Origin: Yponomeuta sedellus
Taxonomy: Eukaryota; Arthropoda; Insecta; Lepidoptera; Yponomeutidae
Reading direction: 5' to 3'
Assembly (NCBI GenBank): GCA_934045075.1
Contig: OW203723.1
Coordinates: 22,223,615-22,287,614 of the forward strand
DNA: 64,000 nt
Below are positions 9,705 to 19,780 of the stretch, in pieces. Made by a program: the position numbers and the translations under genes. Positions within the stretch are counted from its first letter, which is position 1. Each line of letters starts with the position of its first letter. The notes under the pieces were generated by a model. The model searched no databases, was not told the DNA's origin, and saw only the letters and a list, made by a program, of their open reading frames with translations.

Positions 9705-9885
9705 AACAGCAAAGTCGTGGGACACGCTACCATCGTCTGTCTTTCCGGAGACATATAACCTGGGTGCCTTTAAAAGTAGAGTTAGCCGGCATTTAACAGG
9801 TTAGCACGTTACATCGTAGACCCCGTCTTCGCTTACCATCAGGCGCGACTGGGGTCAAGTGTAACCTGTCCTACTTAAAAAAAAC
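9705..9885 (+). pseudogene. LINE C-terminal/3' end fragment
   Basis: The conserved end block 'cacgttacatcgtagacccc', 'cgcttaccatcaggcg', 'gactggggtcaagt' and 'cctgtcctacttaaaaaaa' is shared with 25192-25268. Its position immediately before an A-rich end suggests the coding end of a LINE. The upstream part contains stop codons. Confidence 0.45.
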
Positions 9886-10051
9886 CAAAACTTAGCGTTT
9901 GAGATCTCCAATCTACGGTAGACACGCTTTGGAGGTGCTAAGGCATATCATTACTCTGTCACTCTTCATGTTTATAAGAATTCCTTTGTTATGAAGTAGG
10001 AGGACATGAAGTGAGATTAACCAGTCAGCAAGCGAGAACAGTGTTTATTAT

Positions 10052-10088
10052 GGTATTTTCTAAGGTTAACACGAGACATTATTAAAAT
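10052..10088 (+). repeat. Element P minimal remnant
   Basis: 'tattttctaaggttaacacg' followed by 'agacattattaaaat' matches the first 35 bases of element P (50841-50880, 34192-34228). The rest of the element is deleted. Confidence 0.55.
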
Positions 10089-11324
10089 TGCCTCATTAAA
10101 AACAACTTAAACAAAGTAAGAGTAAGTTATATACCAAAGAGCAGTGGTAGCGGAACGGTAGAACACCAGTTTTTTGTAATTGCGTTTTAGTTAATAATTA
10201 ACCATCATTGCCGGGTTTTCGGACGAATCTATAGCGATTGGATAAAATTTACAATACATTGCTAGTTATTCCGATAATTTATTATAAGAACCATGGCCCA
10301 CCACGATTTTTATACGCGCTTCTGAATAGCGTTTTGTGACACATTTGAGAAGCGACGCAATTGCGCTGCAGCTTAGTTTTGCCTCCGTTTTTACTGAAAC
10401 TATACATTTGCGCGCGTGAATCGCGTTCGAAAAGCGTTTTAAAGTGGCAATTGACGACTGCTCTTATAAATTGTTGGCAAATACGCGAATACGATAATCC
10501 AAGTGTAACTCCAGCATAACAAATAGCTTCATAGTCGTAGTTTGACCCAAAACCATGAAAATCTGCCTAACTACCCCCAAAAACTACAGATTAATGACCC
10601 AAAGTCCGTCTAAAAGGGGGTGGGCCTATTCCCCCACTATTTTGTTTCAGTCCACTCCACGAATCCATTTGACAGCGAGTAATTTAGTGTGCCGCACTGG
10701 GCAGCCCCTAATTGCTTTCCACATTGATGGAGGTCGGTTTTGGTGGGACCTACTTGGAATATAATGAAGCAAGCCAGGCAGGGATCGACAAGTAAAGAAT
10801 AGCGAGATCGGCGTCCAGCGTCTTGATTACGTAACTTTTCACGTTTACATATGTGTGCAAAAACGGAATATCTACTGGATTTTATCGCACAATTATGTGG
10901 CTCAATTTTACTGTCACGTATGAGATATCCACGGAAATGCGGTATCCATAGGTGTGATATATATTACGATGAGACGTATCCATACGGCACAGCTAAGAAA
11001 ACATTCCGCTTCCGCACACAGATGTATATGTTAAAAGTTACATAATCAAGGCGTGAGCCGCGTGTCATAGATCTACAATTCACAGTATATAGTAAAAAAA
11101 CGATGTAGGTAGGTACTAATTTAAAAGTAGCCTTGGCAGCCGTTAAGTACAACTAGTTTTCCTACTCATTAAATGTAAATCGTATTTTCGATAGTCAGCC
11201 GTGAATTGTAGTAATTTTTTTTATTGATTTATCCAAAAATTACATAAAAAACCACAGTTACAAAATTTGTTATCAAATTTAGATAAAATTCAGGTTATCT
11301 ATTCATATGAAACAGGCCCTTGTA
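10089..11324. other. Unrecognised region
   Basis: Small open frames exist (for example 10555-10764 and 10851-11045), but none has a recognisable domain. No repeat shared with the rest of the window was noted. Confidence 0.4.
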
Positions 11325-11480
11325 CTATTATCTAATATATAAAAATCTCGTGTGACAGTGTTGTTATCGAAATCTTCCGAAACGGCTTCAACGATTTTTA
11401 TGATTTATTTCGTGTATATTTACTAGGTTAACTAATATGGCAAATGACGTTTATGGAGTCAACTATTATTATACAAAAGC
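11325..11480 (+). mobile_element. Helitron-like or related non-autonomous remnant
   Basis: The start 'ctaatatataaaaatctcgt' followed by 'cgaaacggcttcaacgattt' resembles common insect non-autonomous elements in which a TATAAA-type start precedes a conserved 'gaacggctgaaccgattt' block. A similar piece lies at 53212-53290. No coding capacity. Confidence 0.35.
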
Positions 11481-11589
11481 CAGTAAAATACAAAAAATAT
11501 TTCTTCTTCTTTTCCGTCGTATCCTCATGACTGAGGAACGTGACTAAGGAGCAGCTTCCGCCATCAGCGCTCTCCATTTGTTCCGATTA

Positions 11590-11915
11590 TGCGCCAGATT
11601 GATAGAATAGGATTCGTAACGAATGCATCCGATAGAGAACCAAAGTTATCGACACAGCTCAGAGAATCAGCAAGCTGAAGTGGCAGTGGGCTGGCCATAT
11701 CTCACGAAGAACCGACAAACGTTGGAGGAAAGGTGTTCTTGAGTGGAGACCGCGACTCGGCAAACGTAGTGTAGGACGACAAGGTGGGATGACGATCTGC
11801 GAAAAACTGCAGGCAGATGCTGGATGTGACAAGCTGAAGACTGTGCGCTATGGCACTCATTAGGGTAGGGCTATGTCCAGGAGTGGACTAGTATAGCCTG
11901 ACGATGACGATGTTG
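11590..11915 (+). pseudogene. RTE-like LINE, 3' end of reverse transcriptase ORF
   Basis: Translation gives the stretches RIRNECIRQRTKVIDTA, RISKLKWQWAGHISRRTD and RWRKGVLEWRPRLGKRSVG, the C-terminal tail found after the RT domain in RTE-type LINEs. It is followed by 'ggctatgtccaggagtggac' and a GACGATGAC repeat tail. The upstream RT and endonuclease are missing, so it is a 5'-truncated dead copy. The best parallel is 40032-40355. Confidence 0.7.
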
Positions 11916-11969
11916 TGCGCCAAATCTGGTTTCTCCCGTAGTTTAATACCAAGTATTATGTTCATACAG

Positions 11970-12256
11970 GAAGCGCTCGTGGCCTAGTCAAACCGAGTGA
12001 TTGGAATCAATCACTTAAGTTAAGCAACAACAGACGCGGTCAGGTGCAGGATGGGTGACCGGCCCGTGACTACCGCTAGTGGCTTTTTTCCGAGTGCCGG
12101 CTGTCATAGATTGGCAGTCGTTAGTTAAGCCACGTCAGGGGCCTTTTGGGCGGCTTGATAACTTCTGACAGTAAGGCCCGCCACTGTCTTACAATCCTGC
12201 ACCAACCCGGACTTGGCCCCCGTGGTGGAGTAGCCTAACCTTCCTGCGACGCAGGA
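11970..12256 (+). repeat. 5S-derived SINE copy
   Basis: Plus-strand copy starting 'gaagcgctcgtggcctag' with box C 'ggatgggtgaccgg'. It has an internal deletion just after 'ttttttccgag' and is cut at 'ccttcctgcgacgcaggaa', so the last 50 bp are missing. Confidence 0.8.
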
Positions 12257-12889
12257 ATTCCAAATAATGTCGGGCCGAGATCGCTCTAAGTGATAAGACC
12301 GCCAATTGTATAGCATTACATAGATAAGGAGATTATAATCGTAATTTTTTTCTCGCTGTGCAACAAAGTTTGGTTTGTTTCTATCTATATAATTTCAGGC
12401 AATTATATTACAATGAATATCTCATTAATTTAAACACACACATTGCTGTTTATATTTGCCTTTTACCTCTCTCAAGCCGGGCTTTTCCTTTTGATCGTAT
12501 GTTTTTAATTCACTAAATCATTATGATTAATTAATTTATAATGGCCAGTATCTAAATTTTTTGATAATTATTTCATCCACTATAATTTACAACCGTGTTG
12601 ACATGATTTGAATTTAGAATAGATAACGAACTAAACCGAAATACCGAAAGGATTACACAAATTTATTGCTTTTGCCTAAGAGTTTTTCCTATTATTTGAA
12701 GTAACGCTCTTCATGATCGAGGCAGAATGCTGGTCGCGCTTGGATGAGGTTGATCGAGGGCAGAATGAAGTGGCGTGCTTGGGGTAAAATTGAATATTTT
12801 TTATTGAAATCAGCCAGCATGCACTAAATTAAGTTAACATATGCAGAAAAAGCATAACAACATAAATAACATTAACTCATTTCTGTACC
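12257..12889. other. AT-rich, no supported gene
   Basis: A local imperfect direct repeat occurs at 12718-12780 (gatcgagg-cagaatg...gcgtgcttgg). It may be LINE-derived but is too short to name. Confidence 0.35.
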
Positions 12890-13200
12890 CAGAGGGGTAG
12901 GCCGAGACCAGGGACTAACTTGCCACAATCCTGACAGATCACCTTCGCTTCATCTTACGTTCGTTAGTCGCTGCATGCACGCCCGCCGGTTCCGGGTACT
13001 CCGGGTCTCCGGGTATCTTCCCTTACGCTAATACATCCGCTATTTAGTTGACGTATGTCCGCCTGAGACGTTCCTTAGCGGCCCTACTACTCACATTCGC
13101 AATAAATATTTGTTTCGTCAATCTTTCTTCCTTCATCCTCTCCACATGTCCAAGCCAACCCAACATTCCTTTCTGAATTCTAGTAGTACAAATACAATAT
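12890..13200 (-). pseudogene. LINE reverse-transcriptase C-terminal fragment (minus)
   Basis: The minus strand encodes the stretches IQKGMLGWLGHVERMKEER and LTKQIFIANVSSRAAKERL, which form a typical post-RT block (GHVERM, LTKQI) of non-LTR elements. The copy at 50040-50420 extends the same block. The frame is open over part of the segment, but the upstream catalytic domains are absent. Confidence 0.65.
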
Positions 13201-13396
13201 ACATAATAATTGAGGTGCAGAAGTACATGATGGGGGAAGCTTATTTCCCGCAGCTGATGAGTACAAGCTATTGAAATGGGTTCTTGATAGCCCCTATATT
13301 GGCCCCGGGCACGAAATAGATGTATTACTTCTTCTTCAAATCCAAACCGATTCCAATCGTCTGTCAAAATAGTATGGGATTTAATAGACTCGGCAC

Positions 13397-13571
13397 AGCA
13401 GTTGGTGCCGGCTGCCATCAATAGATGGCAGTCGTTAAAAGACAAGTCAGAGGCCTTAGGGCGGCTTGAAATCCAATTCGGGCTTAGCCCCCGTGGTGGA
13501 GGATAGTATTACCTACTTCAGAGAGAGACCCGTGCCCCTCGGTGGGGACATAATGGGTGGATGATGATGAT
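13397..13571 (+). repeat. 5S-derived SINE, 5'-truncated
   Basis: Only the 3' half is present ('gttggtgccggctgcc' to 'gtggggacataatgggtgg'), ending in ATGATGATGAT. Such trinucleotide tails at this copy and at 26065 suggest that the tail is copied by a LINE with a TGA-type 3' end. The intact LINE starts immediately after it. Confidence 0.75.
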
Positions 13572-13674
13572 AGCGGTTGTGATCTTTGCGAAGACATCAG
13601 TCTCGCGTCGAATGCCGCCGCGCGCGCATATGTGTTGTGTAGCTGCATAGTGAAACCGTGACTAACCAGGGGCA

Positions 13675-15105
13675 ATGGCCTCTCAAATGTTGAAATGTAA
13701 CTCTTGTAACATTGTAATTAATGAAGTGCTTGCATTTATCCAAAATAAATGTGATGTAATGGATGAAGTTGGCCTTGCGAGGCTCTGCGTCACTTCGTTC
13801 GACGAGATCGAAATAAGCACAGCGAAAAGTCTGTTGTTCAGCTGCGTGTCCAAGAAGAAAACAACTAGAAGACGCGAAGGAAAGTTACAAAGAGACATGG
13901 ATGACATAATAACACTCATCAAGGAAACGGACCCCGAGGTTCTTCCGACTTTTGTCGCAAGAGACCTACAGAAACTCCCTCCTGTGACATTTGACCATAT
14001 CGATGTCACAAGACTGCTTAAAGATATTATTGTTATCCAGAAAGAATTAAGGGATATACAAAGTAAATTTGAAACGGACTCAGATTGCCGATACGTAACG
14101 GTGGAGGATTTCAACAGACTGAAATTCGATTTCGAGAAATTTTCATCGAAGCCAACCGATCCACCAAGTGTATACGCCCAAAATGTTAATACTAAAAGAG
14201 GCGCTCACTGTCTTCATGATAGTTTTCTCTACGACAGTGGTCCCATGGGATTGTTTCCTATTTCTATTTGTTCGCCGCTTCCACCGGTGCCTGATGAGGG
14301 TAGTACGACAAAAGAAATAACGGTCGATCAGCTGGCCACCGAAACTTCGAAACAAACCTACGCAGCGAAAACAAAAACAACCGGTACTCGAAGTGACTCA
14401 TTGTGTAGCCCCAAGGAAGTTGAATGTGCCGCAGCAATCTCGCCTCTATGCGTAGCTACTGTAGTTTCACAATCGCATGGCAGTCTCAACAGTGTACAGG
14501 TCACCGGCAAAGTCATTGCGAATACGAGCAACCCAGCCGTCTCATCGCAACATATAGCTGAAGCTGGCCCGCGATCGTCAACAACTCCTAAGCGTATAGA
14601 GGTCACCAGTAAAAGCAGTGTGGTTACAAGTGGCACACTGGGCAGACCCGAGGCACCGTCTGCGCTGAGGACTATGGACCCTGAACGTGGTGATGACTGT
14701 AGCAACAACAATGCGGATGGATGGATTCGGGTACTGAGGAAGAAAAGCAACAAGTTTGTTGGCAAAAAGGGAAAAGCTATTGTCGAAAAACATTGCAAGT
14801 TCAGAGCCGCCGAAACGAATGTCCCCATTTACATTTATAATGTAAACAAAGAAACCCGTACAGAGGATATAGTTGAGTACATCTTCTCAAAAACCCGACT
14901 GAAGGTCTACCCGACTAAGGTACCCGTACCTGAGAGTAAAAACTACGACTCGTATCGTATGTATGTGCCGAAAAGCAAGCTAGACTTGTTCGATGACGAA
15001 TCACTGTGGCCTGAAGACATCTTCTTTAGGAGATATTACATATTCAGGCGTACGTCGACCAACAGTCTCCTGTCCAATGAAAAGCCTAAATATAACGATG
15101 GATAG
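13675..15105 (+). CDS. LINE ORF1 (gag-like RNA-binding protein), 476 aa
   Basis: The protein would bind the element's RNA and act as chaperone or particle protein. The first in-frame ATG (13675) is followed by an N-terminal block with CxxC at residues 8-11 and a conserved-looking stretch at about 100-120 (DLQKLPPVTFDHIDVTRLLK). The middle (about 200-340) is Ser/Thr/Pro-rich and probably disordered. A C-terminal module (about 345-460) begins with DGWIRVLRKKSNKFVGKKG and contains PIYIYNV and DSYRMYVPKSKLDLF, resembling an RRM-like fold in strand order. There are no CCHC zinc knuckles. It ends eight bases after the ORF2 start. The LINE gag assignment comes from position and architecture; the domain names are inferred. 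Confidence 0.8.
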   Translation: MASQMLKCNSCNIVINEVLAFIQNKCDVMDEVGLARLCVTSFDEIEISTAKSLLFSCVSKKKTTRRREGKLQRDMDDIITLIKETDPEVLPTFVARDLQKLPPVTFDHIDVTRLLKDIIVIQKELRDIQSKFETDSDCRYVTVEDFNRLKFDFEKFSSKPTDPPSVYAQNVNTKRGAHCLHDSFLYDSGPMGLFPISICSPLPPVPDEGSTTKEITVDQLATETSKQTYAAKTKTTGTRSDSLCSPKEVECAAAISPLCVATVVSQSHGSLNSVQVTGKVIANTSNPAVSSQHIAEAGPRSSTTPKRIEVTSKSSVVTSGTLGRPEAPSALRTMDPERGDDCSNNNADGWIRVLRKKSNKFVGKKGKAIVEKHCKFRAAETNVPIYIYNVNKETRTEDIVEYIFSKTRLKVYPTKVPVPESKNYDSYRMYVPKSKLDLFDDESLWPEDIFFRRYYIFRRTSTNSLLSNEKPKYNDG

Positions 15106-17920
15106 TACGAATAAAACACAAAAAGTATCTATGGTAACGTTTAACTGTAAATCTGTTAAACGTTCAGTCCAGTGTATCCGTGACCTATGTGATAAGTATG
15201 ACGTCATAGCACTGCAAGAGCATTGGTTGCTGCCTCATGATATACATTTCCTCGGCAATATCCACCAGGACTTTGAATACAGCGGAAAGTCAGCGGTCGA
15301 CACATCAGCGGAGATCCTGCAAGGCAGGCCTTATGGAGGCGTAGCGATCCTTTGGCATAGAAATCTCTTCAAATCAGTGTCGGTTATACAGTGTAATAGT
15401 GTACGTATATGTGCAATCGAGGCAGCCATTGACCATAGTTCAGTACTGTTAATTAATGTTTACATGCCGACTGATTCCTACAGCAAAAATGGTGAAAGCA
15501 ATTTAGTGGAATTTACAGACTGTATGGGGGAAATTAGTGCAATTATTGAAAACTGTAACACCGAATTCGTTTACGTCCTAGGCGACTTTAATGCGCATCC
15601 AAGCGAACGCTTCGGTAAGGAGCTGGTGAGTTACTGCGCGGAACAGGACTGGCTATGTGCGGACCTTGAATATCTGGGTATGGACTCTAATACTTATACT
15701 TTTTTAAGTGATGTGTATGGAAGTACGAGTTGGCTAGATCACTGCTTAGTGACAAGGGCAGCATGGCCCTCAGTTGTAAGAGTGTATGTATTGAGCAATG
15801 TATACTGGTCTGACCACTACCCATTAGTAGTGGAGTGCAATCTAGATTTGACAAAGTCAAAGAGATTTATAAGTAAGCAAGTTAGAAATAAGGTGTTATG
15901 GAAGGACAGAAAGCCCGAACAAATCTTTAAATATAACGCGTTATGCTGTGAAAGACTAGGATCTATAACTTGTCCCCCAGCTTTGAGTGCTTGTAGTGAC
16001 ACTTATTGTGCAAACTCAGATCACAGGCTTTTAATAGATCAACTATATTGCGATATTACTCGTACACTGATCGACGCGCCTGTGGCTACGAGTGAGTCAC
16101 CAGCGGAAGCTAGAAAGAAGCGAGTGGTAGGGTGGAACAAACATGTCGGCCAGGCTCACAGGGAAGCTAGACTCAAGTTCCAAATGTGGATATTAAATGG
16201 TAAACCTAGGGCGGGTTTTTTGTATGACGAAATGTATAGTAGCAGAAAATTATTCAAATCACGCTTAAAATGGTGCCAGCAACACCAAGAACAGATTAAA
16301 ATGGATATAATTGCTTCTTGTCATACAAAAAAAGATTTCCGTCAATTTTGGAAAAAGACCAAGATGTTAAACGGTCAACCTGGGTTGCCTGTTAGTGTGG
16401 AGGGTATGTCTTCACCTAAAGACATTGCAAATCTCTTTAAGGACTCGTTTGCTGTAAAATCGCCTCTAGGGCCTTCGACCGCGGTGATTGATGCTCAGGT
16501 GTCAGGAACTGTGCTGGCTACAAAATTCTCTGCAGATGACGTCATCCACGTGTTAAGCCATATGCAAAAGGGAAAATCTCCAGGTCACGACGGACTGAGC
16601 ATCGAGCACTTGCAACATGCTGGTCCCCATATTTGCGGAGTTTTGTCCATGCTGTTCACACTATGTATGAGCCATTCATATCTTCCTCAAGATATGACTA
16701 AAACCGTAGTAGTTCCTATTGTGAAAAACAAGACAGGAGATATGTCGATTAAGTCTAATTATAGGCCCATCTCATTGGCCACTACTATAGTCAAAGTGCT
16801 CGACGGTCTGTTGAATTCAGAGCTCGATAAGTACATAAAATTGCAGGATGCACAGTTTGGGTTTAGGCCCGGTCTGTCAACTGAAAGCGCGATACTGAGC
16901 CTAAAACATACGGTCGGGTACTACGTTGACAGAAAAACGCCAGTCTACGCCGCCTTTTTAGACTTATCAAAGGCCTTTGATTTAGTAAGTTATGATGTTT
17001 TATGGAACAAACTTAGGGAATCTAATTTACCTTTAGATGTTATAAATATCTTTACATTTTGGTACCAAAACCAAACTAACACTGTCAAGTGGGCAGACGC
17101 GATGTCTGAGCCGTATAAGTTGGAATGCGGAGTGAGACAGGGTGGGCTTACTTCGCCTAAGCTGTTCAATATTTATATAGATCAGCTGATCGGCGAGCTC
17201 AGCGGCGCGCATGTTGGTTGTTTTGTTGACAATATCTGCCTAAATAACATCAGTTACGCAGATGACATGGCTCTGCTGAGCCCATCGATCAGGGGACTTA
17301 GACTGCTGCTACAAGTTTGTGAACGGTACGCACTAACTCATGGTCTTAAATATAATGAGAAAAAGAGCGAAATGTTGATTTTCAAGGCTGGTAAAAAGTG
17401 CCCATCTTATGTTCCACCAGTTTACATAAATGGAACAGCCTTGAAAACAGTGTCGTCCTTTAAATACCTCGGTCATATAATTACAGAGGACTTAAGGGAT
17501 GACTTGGACATAGAAAGGGAGCGGAGGGCGCTGGCGACCAGGGCGAATATGATAGCACGTAGGTTCAGTAGATGTACAGCCGAGGTAAAGATAACTTTGT
17601 TCAGGGCTTATTGTACATCTCTCTATACGTGTAGCCTATGGACTAATTATACGCGAAAGTCGCTTAGCGCCCTTCGCGTCCAGTACAACAATGCCCTGAG
17701 GGTGCTGTTGCGGCTGCCGCGCTGGTGCAGTGCGTCGGATATGTTCGCGCGTGCGCGCGTCGCCGGGTTTCACGGCACACTGCGCGCGCGCTGCGCCGGT
17801 ACGCTTGACAGGCTGCGCGCCAGCACCAACGGCATCCTGCGTGGAATAGCGGACCGATCTGACGGTCGATTCTTGGCGCATTGGACTATGATCCATGTAA
17901 ATAGTAATACTAAGTACTAA
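15098..17920 (+). CDS. LINE ORF2: endonuclease-reverse transcriptase, 940 aa
   Basis: This enzyme nicks the target DNA and copies the element RNA into it. The reading frame is open from 14993, but ATG 15098 (MDSTNKTQK) is preferred because it overlaps the ORF1 stop (ATGGATAG). Endonuclease: N16, QEHWL with E41, INVYMPT, GDFNAHP at 162-168, and WSDHYP with S238-D239-H240. Reverse transcriptase: GKSPGHDGLS, NYRPISL, FGFRPGLST, FLDLSKAFD with D622, CGVRQGGLTSPKLFNIYID, and YADD at 720-723. The post-RT region has YLGHIITEDL and a basic C-terminus. All expected catalytic residues are present, with no RNase H domain. Nothing is broken, so the protein could be active. Confidence 0.92.
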   Translation: MDSTNKTQKVSMVTFNCKSVKRSVQCIRDLCDKYDVIALQEHWLLPHDIHFLGNIHQDFEYSGKSAVDTSAEILQGRPYGGVAILWHRNLFKSVSVIQCNSVRICAIEAAIDHSSVLLINVYMPTDSYSKNGESNLVEFTDCMGEISAIIENCNTEFVYVLGDFNAHPSERFGKELVSYCAEQDWLCADLEYLGMDSNTYTFLSDVYGSTSWLDHCLVTRAAWPSVVRVYVLSNVYWSDHYPLVVECNLDLTKSKRFISKQVRNKVLWKDRKPEQIFKYNALCCERLGSITCPPALSACSDTYCANSDHRLLIDQLYCDITRTLIDAPVATSESPAEARKKRVVGWNKHVGQAHREARLKFQMWILNGKPRAGFLYDEMYSSRKLFKSRLKWCQQHQEQIKMDIIASCHTKKDFRQFWKKTKMLNGQPGLPVSVEGMSSPKDIANLFKDSFAVKSPLGPSTAVIDAQVSGTVLATKFSADDVIHVLSHMQKGKSPGHDGLSIEHLQHAGPHICGVLSMLFTLCMSHSYLPQDMTKTVVVPIVKNKTGDMSIKSNYRPISLATTIVKVLDGLLNSELDKYIKLQDAQFGFRPGLSTESAILSLKHTVGYYVDRKTPVYAAFLDLSKAFDLVSYDVLWNKLRESNLPLDVINIFTFWYQNQTNTVKWADAMSEPYKLECGVRQGGLTSPKLFNIYIDQLIGELSGAHVGCFVDNICLNNISYADDMALLSPSIRGLRLLLQVCERYALTHGLKYNEKKSEMLIFKAGKKCPSYVPPVYINGTALKTVSSFKYLGHIITEDLRDDLDIERERRALATRANMIARRFSRCTAEVKITLFRAYCTSLYTCSLWTNYTRKSLSALRVQYNNALRVLLRLPRWCSASDMFARARVAGFHGTLRARCAGTLDRLRASTNGILRGIADRSDGRFLAHWTMIHVNSNTKY

Positions 17921-17996
17921 CATATGTAGTTAAGTTTATAATTGTTACTAACACCCTTTTGTTTTGTTTGTTTTTATATGGACCTAAGTTGTTCGA

Positions 17997-18020
17997 AATA
18001 AATGCTATATTATTATTATT
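17997..18020 (+). terminator. LINE polyadenylation signal and TTA-repeat tail
   Basis: AATAAA at 17997-18002 lies 77 bp after the ORF2 stop. It is followed by ATGCTATA and a run of TTA triplets that marks the 3' end of the element. Confidence 0.6.
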
Positions 18021-18349
18021 AGTTTTTGTGGACGGCTGTTACGTGCTTCATGTCTATTGGTCCAGTGATGTTCAGGTATATTTGGGACGAGCACATGCCC
18101 GCACATTTCTGCATCGCGCATGCAGTTTTTCACATGACATTCATAAATATAAAGTCCGATGAACAGTTGATGAACAACTTTATAGCAGAAGTATACGATC
18201 ATCCACTCTTCCCTATACTTCATACAGTTGCTTATCCACATCCACCCGTGGACTTAGTCGGTTTATCGCATTGGTGTACAACCGCGATCTTCGGCAAAGC
18301 GACACGCTGTACAGATGACTGCTTGATCTAATACTCGAGGAAAGAAATC
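18021..18349. other. Unrecognised segment after the LINE
   Basis: An open frame of 101 codons (18026-18331, plus) and one on the minus strand exist, but neither shows a recognisable motif. It may be flanking host DNA interrupted by the LINE. Confidence 0.3.
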
Positions 18350-18610
18350 TTCTTCTTCTTCAGCATTTGTTTGTCCACTGTTGGGATTGTCCACTGTTGC
18401 CTCTTCAAGAGTCCTCCTTCGCGACTGGTCTGTGGCTATTGTAGTCCAGATTGGCCCTGTAGCGTCTCTGATGTCATCTGACCATCTTGTAGGTGGTCTA
18501 ACTTCTTCTTCTACTTCTTCAGGCTATATTAGTCCACTGCTGGATTTAGCCCTCCCCTAATGAGTGCCATAGCTCAAGGTTGTGCCATCATCATCATCAT
18601 CAGGTGGTCT
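18350..18610 (-). pseudogene. RTE-like LINE 3' ends, minus strand (two overlapping tails)
   Basis: On the minus strand 'gaccacctacaagatggtca' and 'gatgacatcagagacgc' encode RPPTRWSDDIRDATG, a typical RTE C-terminus. Two GAAGAA tails (18350 and 18508) and the phrase 'atccagcagtggactaat' show a second tail. Only the 3' ends remain. Confidence 0.6.
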
Positions 18611-19251
18611 AACATTTGACCTAAATTTTTAGGCTTCTTTTATTTATTACACGAAGAAGAAAATGATGTGGCAAATAAGAATTGGCAACCACCGCGATAA
18701 GTCATATCCTACTTTTTTGGGATAGTACCAGATATTGAAAAACTGGCGTAAATGGTAAGTTGTTTCTGAATTAGCATTTCATTAAATAAATACTGAAGTA
18801 TTGTTATGTCCCTTCAGAATTTGCAAGAACGAACGAGACAGATATTATATTTCACTGTTATAGTGAAATTTACATTTAAGAAATAAGTGACTATATTTTT
18901 ATCGTGATACCTAGATTAGTTACAGTATAGCCAGATCTACTTTGGACTAGGAAATGGTCCTAAATTTGTGTCAAAGCGTGAATAATAGAAATAAATGGAA
19001 AAAGTTATCTTACGTTCACAAAAACTACAAACTTAATTATGGCCTTAATTCCATACGGAATTTCTTTTCACGAACTTTTTACCGAACTAACTGGACATTA
19101 CAGAAAAGTTAGCTTAAAAATGTCCCATAAAGATTGTTCATTCGTTTGGCTAGTGGTTTCTGGCCCTAATTTCACCATTTAAATATTCCGGCTTCTGATT
19201 AAAGCTGAGGATTAGAAGTTCCTTGTTTATCAGTAAGAGCGATATCGTTAT
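18611..19251. other. AT-rich, no supported feature
   Basis: No open frame of note and no recognised repeat. Confidence 0.4.
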
Positions 19252-19345
19252 CAACCCTTGTATGTTCCCACTGCTGAGTCCTAGTCCCACGGGTGTCTTC
19301 CTGCATCGCAGGAAGGTTAAGCCACACTCCGCCACGGGGCCCAAG
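19252..19345 (-). repeat. 5S-derived SINE, 3' fragment
   Basis: 'caacccttgtatgttcccac' through 'ctgcatcgcaggaaggttaa' to 'ccacggggcccaag' is the reverse complement of the last 95 bp of the SINE. Confidence 0.7.
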
Positions 19346-19364
19346 AACTTACTTATTTTGGGGT

Positions 19365-19545
19365 AAAATACAGCCAGCTGCCTGTATGTAACATAGAGAG
19401 TATTGTAAAGAGGTTCGAAATTTCACTGATGCCGGTGAGTCGCCCAGTAGCTCAGTTGGGAGAGCGCTGACACGGTTAGCTAGAGGTCGCTGGTTCGAGT
19501 CCCGGCATGGGTGGAATTTTTTGCCTCTTAATAGGTTTTTAAAGC
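19365..19545 (+). repeat. SINE-A copy
   Basis: The leader 'gcctgtatgtaacatagaga' and 'tttcactgatgccggtgag', the tRNA-like box A 'tagctcagttggga' and box B 'tggttcgagtccc', and the end 'ttaataggtttttaaa' are all present. No 5' foldback. Confidence 0.8.
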
Positions 19546-19549
19546 TTAT

Positions 19550-19660
19550 AAGCTTACAAGCTGGATGCGGTTGGCACAAGACCGTAAAGTTTGGAAAATC
19601 ATGAGGAGGCCTATGTCCTGCAGTGGGTGTTAAATGGCTGATGATGATAATGGTAACGAT
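19550..19660 (+). mobile_element. LINE 3' tail fragment
   Basis: 'ggcctatgtcctgcagtggg' followed by 'tggctgatgatgat' is the common LINE tail phrase with a TGA-type repeat end. Similar phrases occur near 6310, 21770, 44735, 52005 and 55355. Confidence 0.5.
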
Positions 19661-19780
19661 GAAGCTTACAAGCTTCATCAAACACTTTGTAGATAAAATG
19701 GCTCGTTGAACCACAAATATTCACCATCCCTGCTCTAGGCTATTCACAAACAGTGCCAAATTGGTCGGCTTATACTTGTT

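Larger units (their letters stand above)
13572..18020 (+). mobile_element. Intact two-ORF non-LTR retrotransposon (CR1-group-like)
   Basis: This is a complete LINE of about 4.45 kb with a short 5' leader (about 13572-13674), ORF1, ORF2, a short 3' UTR, AATAAA (17997-18002) and a (TTA)n tail (about 18009-18020). It has an N-terminal apurinic-type endonuclease and no RNase H. The ORF1 type and the short repeat tail point to the CR1/L2-like group; the exact clade is an inference. Both ORFs are open from end to end, so the copy is young. I could not find a clear target-site duplication. The 5' edge abuts the tail of a 5S-derived SINE. Confidence 0.85.

Noticed and set aside
13683..14828. Minus-strand open frames of 143 and 156 codons under ORF1
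   Set aside because: They are shadows of ORF1 on the other strand with no recognisable motif.
14993..15097. Upstream ATG (14993) as start of ORF2
   Set aside because: It would overlap ORF1 by 113 bases, and the residues before 15098 do not resemble an endonuclease N-terminus, which starts shortly after MDSTNKTQK.
13675..17920. Host genes for the two long ORFs
   Set aside because: Endonuclease plus RT with YADD, overlapping ORFs and a repeat tail identify a retrotransposon.
18026..18331. 101-codon open frame after the LINE
   Set aside because: No motif, no homologous repeat, and a similar frame exists on the opposite strand; not supported as a gene.
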